The notes under the pieces were generated by a model. It saw nothing but the letters and a program-made list of their open reading frames with translations. It had not been told where the DNA came from and made no database searches. From Paramecium octaurelia (taxonomy: Eukaryota; Ciliophora; Oligohymenophorea; Peniculida; Parameciidae), in NCBI GenBank assembly GCA_905182995.1, contig CAJJDP010000045.1, positions 67,483-131,482 on the forward strand: a stretch of DNA of 64,000 nucleotides. The letters are read 5' to 3'. This document shows, one piece after another, positions 25,920-37,619 of this stretch; position 1 is the first letter of the stretch, and each line of letters starts with the position of its first letter. A program made the translations under genes and the position numbers.

Positions 25920-28013
25920 ATGGATCAATAACATTAGTAGCATTTTCAAACCATAGAATGTGTAGTTTCTGAGAGATTAACAAGCAGAGGCAAATCCTAA
26001 ACTAAGGACACAATTCAAGTCTTATCTCCTAAACAAAATATAGTCTATGTTAAGAGATAGCCATAACAAATCATAACAACAACACAAGCACCAATCAGAA
26101 CAGAAACCTTTGTTAAACCAATTATCTAATAAGTACAAAAAGTACAGGTAGTTGATAATAGGGACGAGGTGGAATTTTATAAGAGTAAATGCCTAATATA
26201 TGAAAAACAAATCAGTGAACTCAACATTGAAGTTACTAGATTGAGGTCTCATCCTACAATCTAAGAGAAAATCACTTATGTTGAAGATTCCCATAAAGTA
26301 GCTGAGTTGGAAAGATAATTACTAATCTGTCAAACTGAAATTAATAAAATAGCTGCCTCTTTGAAAGAATCAAACATTGAAATTGAAACTCTTAAGATCA
26401 AGAATACATAACTAACTTCATAATTGGTTTATTATCAATAATAAAACAATGATTTTGATAAATTAAAGAAAACTTAAATTGACAGTGAACAATATTATTA
26501 AAATGAAATCCAAAGATTAAATATCTTAGTCTAACAGAGCTAAACCTAATTATAATCCTTATAAACCACTTTGATAGATACAAAAAAATATGAATAATTG
26601 TATATCTAACTTCAATAGACCTAAACCACTTTAACTAATGAATTGGAAAGATGTACCTAAATTTTGAAGGTTAAACAAGAGGAATTTGAAACCACTAAAT
26701 TATAGTTAATTAAAAACTTGGAAATCTAATCGTTGAGGCTGAAAGATTTTGATAGAGAAAATAAAGAATTAAAACAAAGGGAATATTCAATCTAATAATA
26801 GATAGAAAGATTGAATAAAGAATTCCAAGAACTTAGTGATCGATACAATGGCGATATCAGATCTAAAAATGAAGAAATTGCCAGACTGACTACAGTGACT
26901 CAAACATTATAATTGACATTCTAAGATACTTCGAAATTTCAAGAATATGAACATAGATCTAAATTATAAAGTGAAGAAATTTAATTACTCAACCAAAAGA
27001 TTAGAATAAAATAGGACGAGATAGATAAATGTAAATTACAATTGCATTAATACAATCTCTAATTACAGGAATATTCTAAATATGTTGATTTTGAATCTAG
27101 ATATAGAAGTATTTAATAAGAATACGAAAGAATTCACAATACTTTGAGAATGAAAGTAGAAGAAAATGATAACCTAAGATCTTGTATTTCTAAATTGTAA
27201 TTAACAATAAGTGATAAATATAAATCAAATGATTATGAAAATAAAATTGCTTTGTTGAGTTAGGAAATAGAAAGATTACATTAAAGCTTAAAAAGTAGAT
27301 AGGATGAAAATGACAAATTAAGATAAGAACTATATTAATTTTAATCTTCACAAAATGATTAATAAATAACTGTCCTCAATAGTGAAATCGATAGGCTTAA
27401 TGCCCAGCTAAAAATCAAAAGTGAAGAATTAGAAAAGAATAGAAGCAATTTTAACTAGTTCTAATACAATGAATCCTCAAGACTTAAAGAATTAGAGTAG
27501 AAAAATGTTGTCTATTCAAATGAAATTGATAGATTGAGCAATTTAGTTAGAGTCAAAATTAATGAATCAGAACAATATAAGTAAGAGCTAGTAAAATTAA
27601 GAGATTAATCTACAAAATTTACTTAAATGTATAATGATAACGAAAAATTAACTACCTTAATAAGAACCCTATAGGATGAATTGGATTAATCTAGAAGAAA
27701 ATAGAGGCTTGATGAATCGCATATAAATAATGAAAAAATTTAAGTCTTAATTTAAGAATTAGATTCTTGGAAGACATAATTTATCACTTAAAATAGAGAA
27801 TTTCATAAAAATTAAGAATTACTTATTTTAGCATAAGCAGAATTGGATTCTTTAAAAAATAAAAGGACTTCAACATTAAAAGTATTATAAAATTTTATTC
27901 TTTTTTAGACTGAATAATATTCTGATTTTAACAATGAAAATAAAGTAGAATTTAAGAAGAATCATACTTCACAACCTAGTTATATATTAGGAATTTTAAA
28001 TACCAAAAATTGA
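25920..28013 (+). CDS. Long coiled-coil protein
   Basis: ATG 25920 gives MDQQHQQHFQTIECVVSERL, then a Ser/Thr/Gln-rich head of about 70 residues and an almost continuous coiled coil (Leu heptads, Glu/Lys/Gln rich) for about 590 residues. A 27-nt intron (GTATTATAA...TTTTAG) lies near 27880; the last exon ends ILGILNTKN-TGA at 28011-28013. No head domain, zinc finger or membrane segment. Likely structural, possibly cytoskeletal, by composition only. Confidence 0.8.
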
Positions 28014-28658
28014 ACCAAATGATATATATTAGAATATTTATGATATTATATTTGATAATTCATTTTTCATTATATTTTCAACTTATATTAGATATTATTA
28101 AGTTTTAAAATAGAATTGGATTTTTATTTCATACTTTAATCAAACAAAATAAATAAATTAATATCTATAATCATTTGAAGTAATAAACCAGAATATTAAT
28201 TGCATTCAATTATACTAAATAGAAATTTTGATCGATATTATGAAAATTCAAAGCCTGATGAATCAATAAAACATATGAATAAATTAGTACTATGAAAAGT
28301 ATAGGTAAAAAAACTTAAGTATAATTCAACCAGCGAGAAAAAAGCTTCAGCCAGGTTAGAATTTATTACTTGAAATCATTAAAATATTGATATGTTATAA
28401 GACAACTTGGGGCAAATAAATAAATAAAGAGAATAATAAATCAAATTCTAACATATAAAATGAATGTATGATAATTTGATATTTGTTGACTGTTATAAAA
28501 GAGAATTTAAAAAACAAACTTTAAAGCGAATATTAAAATAAATATATCAGAAAATAAAGAGAACAAAAATAGAAAATGAGTATTACCATTGAGTAGAAAT
28601 TTGAAATTAAAAAATCAAATAAAAAAAAATTTTATAGGCATTCGTTAAACATAACAAA
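28014..28658. other. AT-rich intergenic region
   Basis: About 645 bp, dense in TAA/TAG/TGA on both strands, with no protein-like frame. It separates the convergent ends of the coiled-coil gene and the repeat-protein gene. Confidence 0.5.
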
Positions 28659-31217
28659 TCATTAAACAAATATGACTATCATTGATAAAGATATCAATTA
28701 CATTCCATAATTGTCCTAATTTTTCATGATTTCTTGTTCACTAATGACTTCCAATTCTAAATTTTGTCTATTAGATTAATTTGATTCTTCTGTTGTTTGT
28801 AAATTGGCTTATTAGATACTAGCTTCAGCTTTACCTTCATCAGTTCCTTCTTCTCTCTTAACAGTTGATTTTCTATCAGATGCACCTTCATCAGTTCCTT
28901 CTTCTCTCTTAACAGCTGACTTTCTTTCAGATGTTTCTTCATCAGTTCCTTCTTCTCTCTTAACAACAGATTTTCTTTCAGAAACTCCATCCTCTCTCTT
29001 AACAGCTGACTTTCTTTCAGATGTACCTTCATCAGTTCCTTCTTCTCTCTTAACAGCTGACTTTCTTTCAGATGTACCTTCATCAGTTCCTTCTTCTCTC
29101 TTAACAGCTGACTTTCTTTCAGATGTTTCTTCATCAGTTCCTTCTTCTCTCTTAACAGCTGACTTTCTTTCAGATGTTTCTTCATCAGCTCCTTCTTCTC
29201 TCTTAACAACAGATTTTCTTTCAGAAGCTCCATCCTCTCTCTTAACAGCTGATTTTCTTTCAGATGTTTCTTCATCAGTTCCTTCTTCTCTCTTAACAAC
29301 AGATTTTCTTTCAGAAGCTCCATCTTCTCTCTTAACAGCTGATTTTCTTTCAGATGTTTCTTCATCAGCTCCTTCTTCTCTCTTAACAACAGATTTTCTT
29401 TCAGAAGCTCCATCCTCTCTCTTAACAGCTGACTTTCTTTCAGATGTTTCTTCATCAGTTCCTTCTTCTCTCTTAACAGCTGATTTTCTTTCAGATGTTT
29501 CTTCATCAGTTCCTTCTTCTCTCTTAACAACAGATTTTCTTTCAGAAGCTCCATCCTCTCTCTTAACAGCTGATTTTCTTTCAGATGTTTCTTCATCAGT
29601 TCCTTCTTCTCTCTTAACAACAGATTTTCTTTCAGAAGCTCCATCCTCTCTCTTAACAGCTGACTTTCTTTCAGATGTTTCTTCATCAGTTCCTTCTTCT
29701 CTCTTAACAGCTGATTTTCTTTCAGATGTTTCTTCATCAGTTCCTTCTTCTCTCTTAACAACAGATTTTCTTTCAGAAGCTCCATCCTCTCTCTTAACAG
29801 CTGACTTTCTTTCAGATGTTTCTTCATCAGTTCCTTCTTCTCTCTTAACAACAGATTTTCTTTCAGAAGCTCCATCCTCTCTCTTAACAGCTGATTTTCT
29901 TTCAGATGTTTCTTCATCAGTTCCTTCTTCTCTCTTAACAACAGATTTTCTTTCAGAAGCTCCATCCTCTCTCTTAACAGCTGACTTTCTTTCAGATGTT
30001 TCTTCATCAGTTCCTTCTTCTCTCTTAACAACAGATTTTCTTTCAGAAGCTCCATCCTCTCTCTTAACAGCTGATTTTCTTTCAGATGTTTCTTCATCAG
30101 TTCCTTCTTCTCTCTTAACAACAGATTTTCTTTCAGAAGCTCCATCCTCTCTCTTAACAGCTGACTTTCTTTCAGATGTTTCTTCATCAGTTCCTTCTTC
30201 TCTCTTAACAGCTGATTTTCTTTCAGATGTTTCTTCATCAGTTCCTTCTTCTCTCTTAACAACAGATTTTCTTTCAGAAGCTCCATCCTCTCTCTTAACA
30301 GCTGATTTTCTTTCAGATGTTTCTTCATCAGTTCCTTCTTCTCTCTTAACAACAGATTTTCTTTCAGAAGCTCCATCCTCTCTCTTAACAGCTGATTTTC
30401 TTTCAGATGTTTCTTCATCAGTTCCTTCTTCTCTCTTAACAACAGATTTTCTTTCAGAAGCTCCATCCTCTCTCTTAACAGCTGATTTTCTTTCAGATGT
30501 TTCTTCATCAGTTCCTTCTTCTCTCTTAACAACAGATTTTCTTTCAGAAGCTCCATCCTCTCTCTTAACAGCTGATTTTCTTTCAGATGTTTCTTCATCA
30601 GTTCCTTCTTCTCTCTTAACAACAGATTTTCTTTCAGAAGCTCCATCCTCTCTCTTAACAGCTGATTTTCTTTCAGATGTTTCTTCATCAGTTCCTTCTT
30701 CTCTCTTAACAACAGATTTTCTTTCAGAAGCTCCATCCTCTCTCTTAACAGCTGATTTTCTTTCAGATGTATCTTCATCAGTTCCTTCTTCTCTCTTAAC
30801 AGCTGACTTTCTTTCAGATGTACCTTCATCAGCTCCTTCTTCTCTCTTAACAACAGATTTTCTTTCAGAAGCTCCATCCTCTCTCTTAACGGCTGACTTT
30901 CTTTCAGATGTATCTTCATCAGTTCCTTCTTCTCTCTTAACAACAGATTTTCTTTCAGAAGCTCCATCCTCTCTCTTTACTTTTCTTTCTGATTAACTGT
31001 CTACCGTTTAAACGCCTCCTCTACTAGTTTAGTTTTCTTGACTTTTAACTAATGTGCTTCCAGATCTACCTTCTTATTCCTGTTTTGTTGAAACCTACTT
31101 ATTATTATTTTCTTATACTACTTTTTCATAATTCTGCTTGTCTTCATCCACTAAAGTTTCTTCAGAAGCAATTAAAGCAATCATGCAAAAAACGAACATT
31201 ATTTTAAATTTATTCAT
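28659..31217 (-). CDS. Secreted, probably GPI-anchored SERKS/KREEG repeat protein
   Basis: Under the ciliate code the minus strand is open for 852 codons from ATG 31217. A signal peptide (MNKFKIMFVFCMIALIAS) is followed by a Gln/Asn-rich segment of about 65 residues, then about 710 residues built of two alternating modules: A, 13 residues REDGASERKSVVK, and B, 17 residues REEGTDEETSERKSAVK. Their usual A+B pairing gives a 90-bp period; some units repeat B or vary (DED for DEE, L/P changes). A unique segment (NQSNRQNLELEVISEQ) precedes a final hydrophobic stretch (MQLISLSMIVIFVQ) right before TGA 28659-28661, as in GPI-anchor signals. A smaller paralogue at 42444-43094 has the same signal peptide/repeat/tail plan. 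Function unknown; highly charged, Ser-rich, likely surface or secreted. Confidence 0.85.
28840..30990 (-). repeat. Tandem array of 39-bp and 51-bp coding modules (90-bp composite)
   Basis: About two dozen composite units, nearly identical at nucleotide level, especially in the central part. Module lengths are multiples of three, so all frames stay in register. A second minus-strand frame is also open across the array (standard-code ORF of 736 codons at 28757-30967), but it lacks a signal peptide and reads as an artefactual Leu/Lys/Glu repeat. Confidence 0.95.
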
Positions 31218-32193
31218 TAACAATATTATTTATTATTTTTAAATAATTTCAACATTTCAATCCTAAAAATTATAATTATTTTTTCTATAAATCATTTTTC
31301 TAATCAATTCTTATCAATATATTGATGTCATACTTTTACATCCCCACTCTCATCATAGATTAAGACTTATAATATATATATAATTCAATAAACCACTCAT
31401 AATTTGAAATATAGGGGTACTCACTATGTACTTACTTTTAGATCATTTTTGAATTTCCCTAACTTTTTTAGACTAAGGTATTAGTATTATTTTCATATTT
31501 CTTTTCAAATTTGTATTTTTTTTGAATTTTACATTAAACAATGTATTATGGTTTTGATATTATGAGATATTCAAAAAATATTGAATTGTTGTTAACTAAA
31601 ACAAAATTTATGTTTGTTGAACTGATTTCGACAATTAACCAATATTTTCTTTACACTTATTTTCACTTCAAATTTTCAATAAAGCCTGATCTAATATCTG
31701 TACATATTATAATAAAATATATAACGAGATTCTCATTAATCTTTGAATTATTTCGATACTAATACACATACTATAAAAGATACCAACCCTATATTAAAAC
31801 TAAAATTATTATACATAAAATTATAGAAACAATATATAATTTTTTATAAAATAAACTTTCCTACAACAACCCTCAAAAGAAATCAGATAAATACGAATTA
31901 AAACATTATAGTTGCTTTTACCAGGAAAATTAAAAATAATTAGTTTGAAACAAAATTTTCCATTTCAAATTAGATATATCAATCAAAAATAAAATTTGAT
32001 GATTTAATTCAATTCTTCAATTTTTAAGCCGTTCCTTCTTATTTTTTTTATTAAATAATGATAAAACAATTATTATATTTTTTGTTGGCCTCAAAAATTA
32101 TTGTATAAAAATAATCATTTAATAACAATAATAAATGGCTTATAAATTTAATTGCAAATAAAAAAGTTAGATAATTGTCAAATTAATGCTCTT

Positions 32194-32215
32194 GATCAAC
32201 AATAAATTGTTGATC
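32194..32215. repeat. Perfect palindrome, 10-bp arms, 2-bp spacer
   Basis: GATCAACAAT and its complement ATTGTTGATC flank an AA spacer. It lies about 980 bp upstream of the repeat-protein start. It could be a hairpin or protein-binding site; no function can be assigned. Confidence 0.6.
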
Positions 32216-32247
32216 GGCATGATCAGAAGATCAATTAAGCCATTATG

Positions 32248-32280
32248 TTATAATACTTTTCTAGCGTAGAAGTATTATAA
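32248..32280. repeat. Inverted repeat, 11-bp arms
   Basis: TTATAATACTT at 32248-32258 and its complement AAGTATTATAA at 32270-32280 are separated by 11 bases. It is adjacent to the palindrome at 32194. Confidence 0.55.
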
Positions 32281-32999
32281 TTATATAATTTTCTTAAACT
32301 TGAATGAGATATTAATTATATATTTGAACTCTTAAAATTAACTGGAAACAGAAATATTAATTATTTTAACCCTTCAAGTTTCCAGAAATACTCTAGATTT
32401 CTCCTTCAATTTCAACTCACTAATACAAAAAATATATTTCAGCGCTTATAAAAACTATAAAATATATGATTAAACAAGTTTTACCAAAAAATTTTTAGAC
32501 CTATTATTACCCACACACCTCGTTTTAGCCTAGTTACAAATAAAATCATCAAGAAGATGAATAATGGTTGGTTGGGTAAAACATTTTATCAATAATTATT
32601 TTTATGATATTTAAGAAATGAATTATAAATCAATTTACAAAATTCTTCCCATAAGTTTTAATTTTTATTTTACTTGTACCCAACATTCAGTAAGACCAAC
32701 ATATGAATCATTCAGATCTACATATAATCAAATATCATTCTAGCTTCCATTTTTTTTTGTTCCTAGTAAATTTAAGAAATAGTTGCAATGCTAATTGGTA
32801 AACAAAATACCCAAGAAAAATAATCGCATAATTTATGACAGATTGATTTAGTGATTTATGTTAAATAGAATAATAGGAATTAACTTTAATTTTGGAGCTT
32901 TTTCCTCTCCTTAAAATTTTTTTCATTATAACTAAGATTTGCTAGAATTGATAAACCTATTCTTCCTTGAATCATTCTTGAACTAAACATTGGAGACAA

Positions 33000-35756
33000 C
33001 TTACATGAACTTTATTTTTTTTTAATAGAATTTGTAATCTCTCTTGTATGTTTTTCTAAGACTTATCTGAAATATCCAAATTGGCGCACCTATATTGGTG
33101 TTTTTAATGGTTTTATGCTCGTGAAATTTGTGTTACTAATTTTAAATTAAATTACTTAAATTAAAAAAAAAAATTTAGGTTAGATCGTTATTGCCTTAAT
33201 ATTTATCATTAGTATTATTTAACCCATCTCAGGGAATAATACACATATACCTCATATTCATTTAGCTCAAACTAATTTATTGTTCTATGCTTAGACTGCT
33301 AATTAGTTGATGATCTCTTATATTTTTTGATTTTCCGATTAATTTTAAGCCAATTATAAAATACCTCCACCTAATTAAAATTTACATTTTCTTATATTAT
33401 AAATTAATGGCTTAGTCATTATGTTTAGGCTGTAAACAATAAGTCCAAGATAATTTATATTTATAATTCAAATTTTAAAGTAGTAATGTTATTTTTCTAA
33501 AATTTAAACAATCTCTTTAAATAGATGATGCTTTTATGAATTAATCTTTAATAAAACCTGTAACAAACAATCCTCTTTTCAATTTTATTAAAAGTCTAGT
33601 TTATTTATTCTGTTTGGTTCTTATCATATGGTTTTAAGTTACACTTATAATACATTTCAGAAGAATTCTTAGGTAATAGTTATTTAAAAAATTGTGTTCT
33701 AAATTTCTCAAAGGCTAATTTATTTTTCCTATTTTGAAACTATGCACAAATCAATTTATAATTGAAGTATCTGCAGTCCACTTTTTAAGAAATTTTTAAC
33801 AATTTGTACACTGTAAAGTTGGCACTCTATTTAATATCATGAATTTACTATTAAATCTTACGTAGTTGATCAATTTCTATTCCTAGATATCGGTATTTTT
33901 TCTCAATAAGTATGCTCGGCTTATGAATTTAATACTTAATTGCCACTATTCCAGATTTGTTAACTTTTAATTTAAGCTTCCACTCTTTAGATAAATTAAC
34001 TAGTTTTAATAAAAAATCCTTGCAAATATTTTTGTTTTGCAAAGTAAGCTAAATATTTTAATTTCATATGATATTAACTGTTTTCGAGTAATTTATATAA
34101 ATATCCATATAAATATTAAATAGATATAGAGATATTGGTGATCCTTGAGGAAGTCCATTTTTATAATTAATTCTTTCTTCTGGGTTATAAGGATTTATAT
34201 AAAGAATTCTACTATAATAAGCATCAGAAAATGAATAAAAATTACTACTTGTCTTTCTTAAGCCTTTGTATTTTTAACTTTGTCGAAAAGGATTAGAATA
34301 TTTACTTAAGCTCCATACCTATACAAAACCAATTTCCTAATTCCATTCTAGAGGAAATTTGATTATTGTTCATAAAAGCGAAATTAAATAAATTTAAGAA
34401 GTGGACTCAGTATTACAAGAGGCCGAAATTATTTTTTATTAGGAATTTCTGGATCTACTTTATTGAGAGGAATTAATCTTGCCCATCCAATTTTCTTATT
34501 ACATATAAATTTTTTCATTCCATACATCACTTAATTCCTTCCATATGAAATTTTTCATAAATTAATATATTATACAATTATACGAAATATCTTTATCGAA
34601 AGGAATCATTTTTTATAGATTATCTATTTCTTGTTTACTCAATTTATTTAGAGAATGTATAGGCAATGGCTAATATAAGACTGAATTAGATAAGCAATCT
34701 ATTTAATTAAAACAATTTTTATAAATTCTATCTGGCACAAATTTTTATTTATCATCTTAAAACAATTAAATATGCCTCCTTCTCTTTTACTTTATTCAGA
34801 ATGACAGTTTTTAATAACTTGAAAAATTCCTTTATCAGCTTAGAATATTGAATCAAGCTTTTCTGATAACTAAAAATTAAATTTTTAAAGTTAGTTTTCT
34901 CCATTTTATATAATTAGTTAATATTATTGTTTTTAAATCTAGATCTTGTATCTCTAGTAAAAATTCCTAAAATCATATGATTGTAACAGTTTATTGCATT
35001 CAGTTATTGCTAATTATTTATTCTTAAATATTAATGTTCTTAATACAATCTTCGTTTATATGTATTTACAATTTAATTTTAATTAAGGCATTATCAGAAA
35101 TTTTTGTCCATAATAAATTAATTTAATACTCTACATCAGTATTGATTAATAAATGATCTGTTTTCGAAGTAAATTATTGACCAAGAATTGTTCTTTTACA
35201 AGTTTCCTTGCTCTATGTGAAATTCTTTAACATAGGTGAAGGGCTATATATTTTTAGTTAAAATCCCAGCAAAGCATGAGTAATTGATTTGTATTCATTT
35301 AACTCAATACTTATAATACAATTTCATTAAACCATTTTTTATTTTGGGTAAACTTTAGGTGTTATCAAAATAAGCATTTATGATGACTAAATCTGAAATT
35401 TAGTTAGCTGCTCTTATTACCAAAAATATACAAAGTCTCGTTATTAATAAATAAATTTGAAATATCTAAAAAGTTAAAATCTCTATGTCTGCCCGTAATT
35501 ATGCCACCAGAATGTGTAGAACCAGTTCTCTTATAATAATATTTATAATAAATTGAATCGTTAAATTAAGTATTTCTTACTTCTTATAAGCATATAATAT
35601 AAGAGTTGTATTATGTTATGATTGGCTAGTTTTAGTTTTTAAAGAACTTATATTCCACGTTATAATATTAATTTCATTTTCTATGTGTGTTATTTGTGGA
35701 GGGTTAAAATTAATTTTTGATATCAATAGTTTCATTTCCTTACTTATTAAATTCTT
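33000..35756 (-). mobile_element. Decayed LINE (non-LTR retrotransposon): reverse transcriptase part
   Basis: Reading the minus strand with TAA/TAG as Gln gives reverse-transcriptase fingers near 34432-34488 (WARLIPLNKVDPEIPNKK then FRPLVILSPLLKFIQF), a palm-A-like stretch (ILILFDKV), and, after a frameshift, motif B GLPQGSPISLYLFNIYMD near 34100-34160. Downstream, LSKEWKLKLKVNKSGIVAI and YRYLGIEID match the thumb-side motifs of LINE reverse transcriptases. Where YADD is expected (about 34050-34080) the frame carries TGA and no Asp pair, so the enzyme is dead. The upper part (34216-35756) repeats after the N. The exact 3' boundary is not visible. Confidence 0.8.
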
Positions 35757-35757
35757 N

Positions 35758-37319
35758 AATAAGCATCAGAAAATGAATAAAAATTACTACTTGTCTTTCT
35801 TAAGCCTTTGTATTTTTAACTTTGTCGAAAAGGATTAGAATATTTACTTAAGCTCCATACCTATACAAAACCAATTTCCTAATTCCATTCTAGAGGAAAT
35901 TTGATTATTGTTCATAAAAGCGAAATTAAATAAATTTAAGAAGTGGACTCAGTATTACAAGAGGCCGAAATTATTTTTTATTAGGAATTTCTGGATCTAC
36001 TTTATTGAGAGGAATTAATCTTGCCCATCCAATTTTCTTATTACATATAAATTTTTTCATTCCATACATCACTTAATTCCTTCCATATGAAATTTTTCAT
36101 AAATTAATATATTATACAATTATACGAAATATCTTTATCGAAAGGAATCATTTTTTATAGATTATCTATTTCTTGTTTACTCAATTTATTTAGAGAATGT
36201 ATAGGCAATGGCTAATATAAGACTGAATTAGATAAGCAATCTATTTAATTAAAACAATTTTTATAAATTCTATCTGGCACAAATTTTTATTTATCATCTT
36301 AAAACAATTAAATATGCCTCCTTCTCTTTTACTTTATTCAGAATGACAGTTTTTAATAACTTGAAAAATTCCTTTATCAGCTTAGAATATTGAATCAAGC
36401 TTTTCTGATAACTAAAAATTAAATTTTTAAAGTTAGTTTTCTCCATTTTATATAATTAGTTAATATTATTGTTTTTAAATCTAGATCTTGTATCTCTAGT
36501 AAAAATTCCTAAAATCATATGATTGTAACAGTTTATTGCATTCAGTTATTGCTAATTATTTATTCTTAAATATTAATGTTCTTAATACAATCTTCGTTTA
36601 TATGTATTTACAATTTAATTTTAATTAAGGCATTATCAGAAATTTTTGTCCATAATAAATTAATTTAATACTCTACATCAGTATTGATTAATAAATGATC
36701 TGTTTTCGAAGTAAATTATTGACCAAGAATTGTTCTTTTACAAGTTTCCTTGCTCTATGTGAAATTCTTTAACATAGGTGAAGGGCTATATATTTTTAGT
36801 TAAAATCCCAGCAAAGCATGAGTAATTGATTTGTATTCATTTAACTCAATACTTATAATACAATTTCATTAAACCATTTTTTATTTTGGGTAAACTTTAG
36901 GTGTTATCAAAATAAGCATTTATGATGACTAAATCTGAAATTTAGTTAGCTGCTCTTATTACCAAAAATATACAAAGTCTCGTTATTAATAAATAAATTT
37001 GAAATATCTAAAAAGTTAAAATCTCTATGTCTGCCCGTAATTATGCCACCAGAATGTGTAGAACCAGTTCTCTTATAATAATATTTATAATAAATTGAAT
37101 CGTTAAATTAAGTATTTCTTACTTCTTATAAGCATATAATATAAGAGTTGTATTATGTTATGATTGGCTAGTTTTAGTTTTTAAAGAACTTATATTCCAC
37201 GTTATAATATTAATTTCATTTTCTATGTGTGTTATTTGTGGAGGGTTAAAATTAATTTTTGATATCAATAGTTTCATTTCCTTACTTATTAAATTCTTCC
37301 TTTCTTCTCTTTTTATCAT
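35758..37319 (-). mobile_element. LINE ORF2: APE-type endonuclease region (overlapping contig copy)
   Basis: The frame starts at ATG (complement of 37317-37319) MIKREERKNLISKEMKLLI and soon carries NIITWNISSLKTKT, the first motif of exonuclease-endonuclease-phosphatase domains of LINE ORF2. Further motifs appear in shifted frames: GSTHSGGIITGRHRDFNFLD, an INAYFDN stretch, and CWDFNQ near 36801-36820 in place of GDFN. Several frame shifts and TGA codons show decay. 35758-37298 duplicates 34216-35756 and joins it across the N to form one element with the reverse-transcriptase part. Confidence 0.75.
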
Positions 37320-37576
37320 TTATTTTCATCAACAGATATTTTTTTTTTGCATTTTTTACAATAGAAATAATCCTCCTCCTCTTCTATAGGAATCTGAGTA
37401 TATTCTTCTTACTATTTTTATTTGTCGATTATTTCATTATTGACAGTCAATTCAACTTAGTATTTAAACATTTTAATATTTCTTTGAAGCGACTAGTATT
37501 TATTTATTTTTTAAGAATAATTAAAGAGAATCTTCTTTTCCCTAAGACTCACTTGAAAGAAATTTTTATTATCTAA
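37316..37576 (-). pseudogene. LINE ORF1 3' end with CxxC knuckle
   Basis: The minus strand ends KKKISVDENK-TGA at 37316-37318 after an acidic segment and DYFYCKKCKKK, a CxxC zinc-knuckle-like motif. Its TGA overlaps the ATG of ORF2 (the shared four bases ATGA), the arrangement of two-ORF LINEs. The 5' limit is unclear because the frame stays open further but with unlikely composition. Confidence 0.5.
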
Positions 37577-37619
37577 ATGTGATAGAAGAGAACATAATTT
37601 TTCTAAAAATTTGATCCAT

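Larger units (their letters stand above)
24673..26067. repeat. Direct duplicate, right copy (matches 23277-24671)
   Basis: Right copy of the 1395-bp duplicate, offset 1396. It starts inside the first intron of the kinase gene and runs unbroken into unique sequence after 26067. If the join is an artefact, the genome has one copy. Confidence 0.9.
31218..32990. other. AT-rich region upstream of the repeat-protein gene
   Basis: About 1.8 kb of very AT-rich sequence. No convincing gene on either strand; short open frames have low-complexity composition. It holds two perfect or near-perfect inverted repeats (32194-32215 and 32248-32280). The right end grades into the LINE-derived sequence. Confidence 0.5.

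Noticed and set aside
23277..26067. True recent tandem gene duplication of UMP-CMP kinase
   Set aside because: The copies appear identical even in introns and intergenic DNA, and break exactly at a single N.
28757..30967. 736-codon Leu/Lys/Glu ORF as a real leucine-repeat protein
   Set aside because: It is the wrong frame under the ciliate code. The neighbouring frame has a signal peptide, a hydrophobic tail and a paralogue.
28840..30990. CRISPR array
   Set aside because: The direct repeats have no unique spacers; the whole array is in-frame coding repeat in a eukaryote.
31541..31762. 73-codon plus-strand ORF
   Set aside because: It lies in very AT-rich DNA, with low-complexity composition and no motif or neighbouring exon.
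37259..37576. 105-codon hydrophobic plus-strand ORF (and identical copy at 39719) as a membrane protein
   Set aside because: It is the complement of the Lys/Glu-rich LINE ORF1 end and ORF2 start; Phe/Leu/Ile richness is what antisense of such DNA gives.
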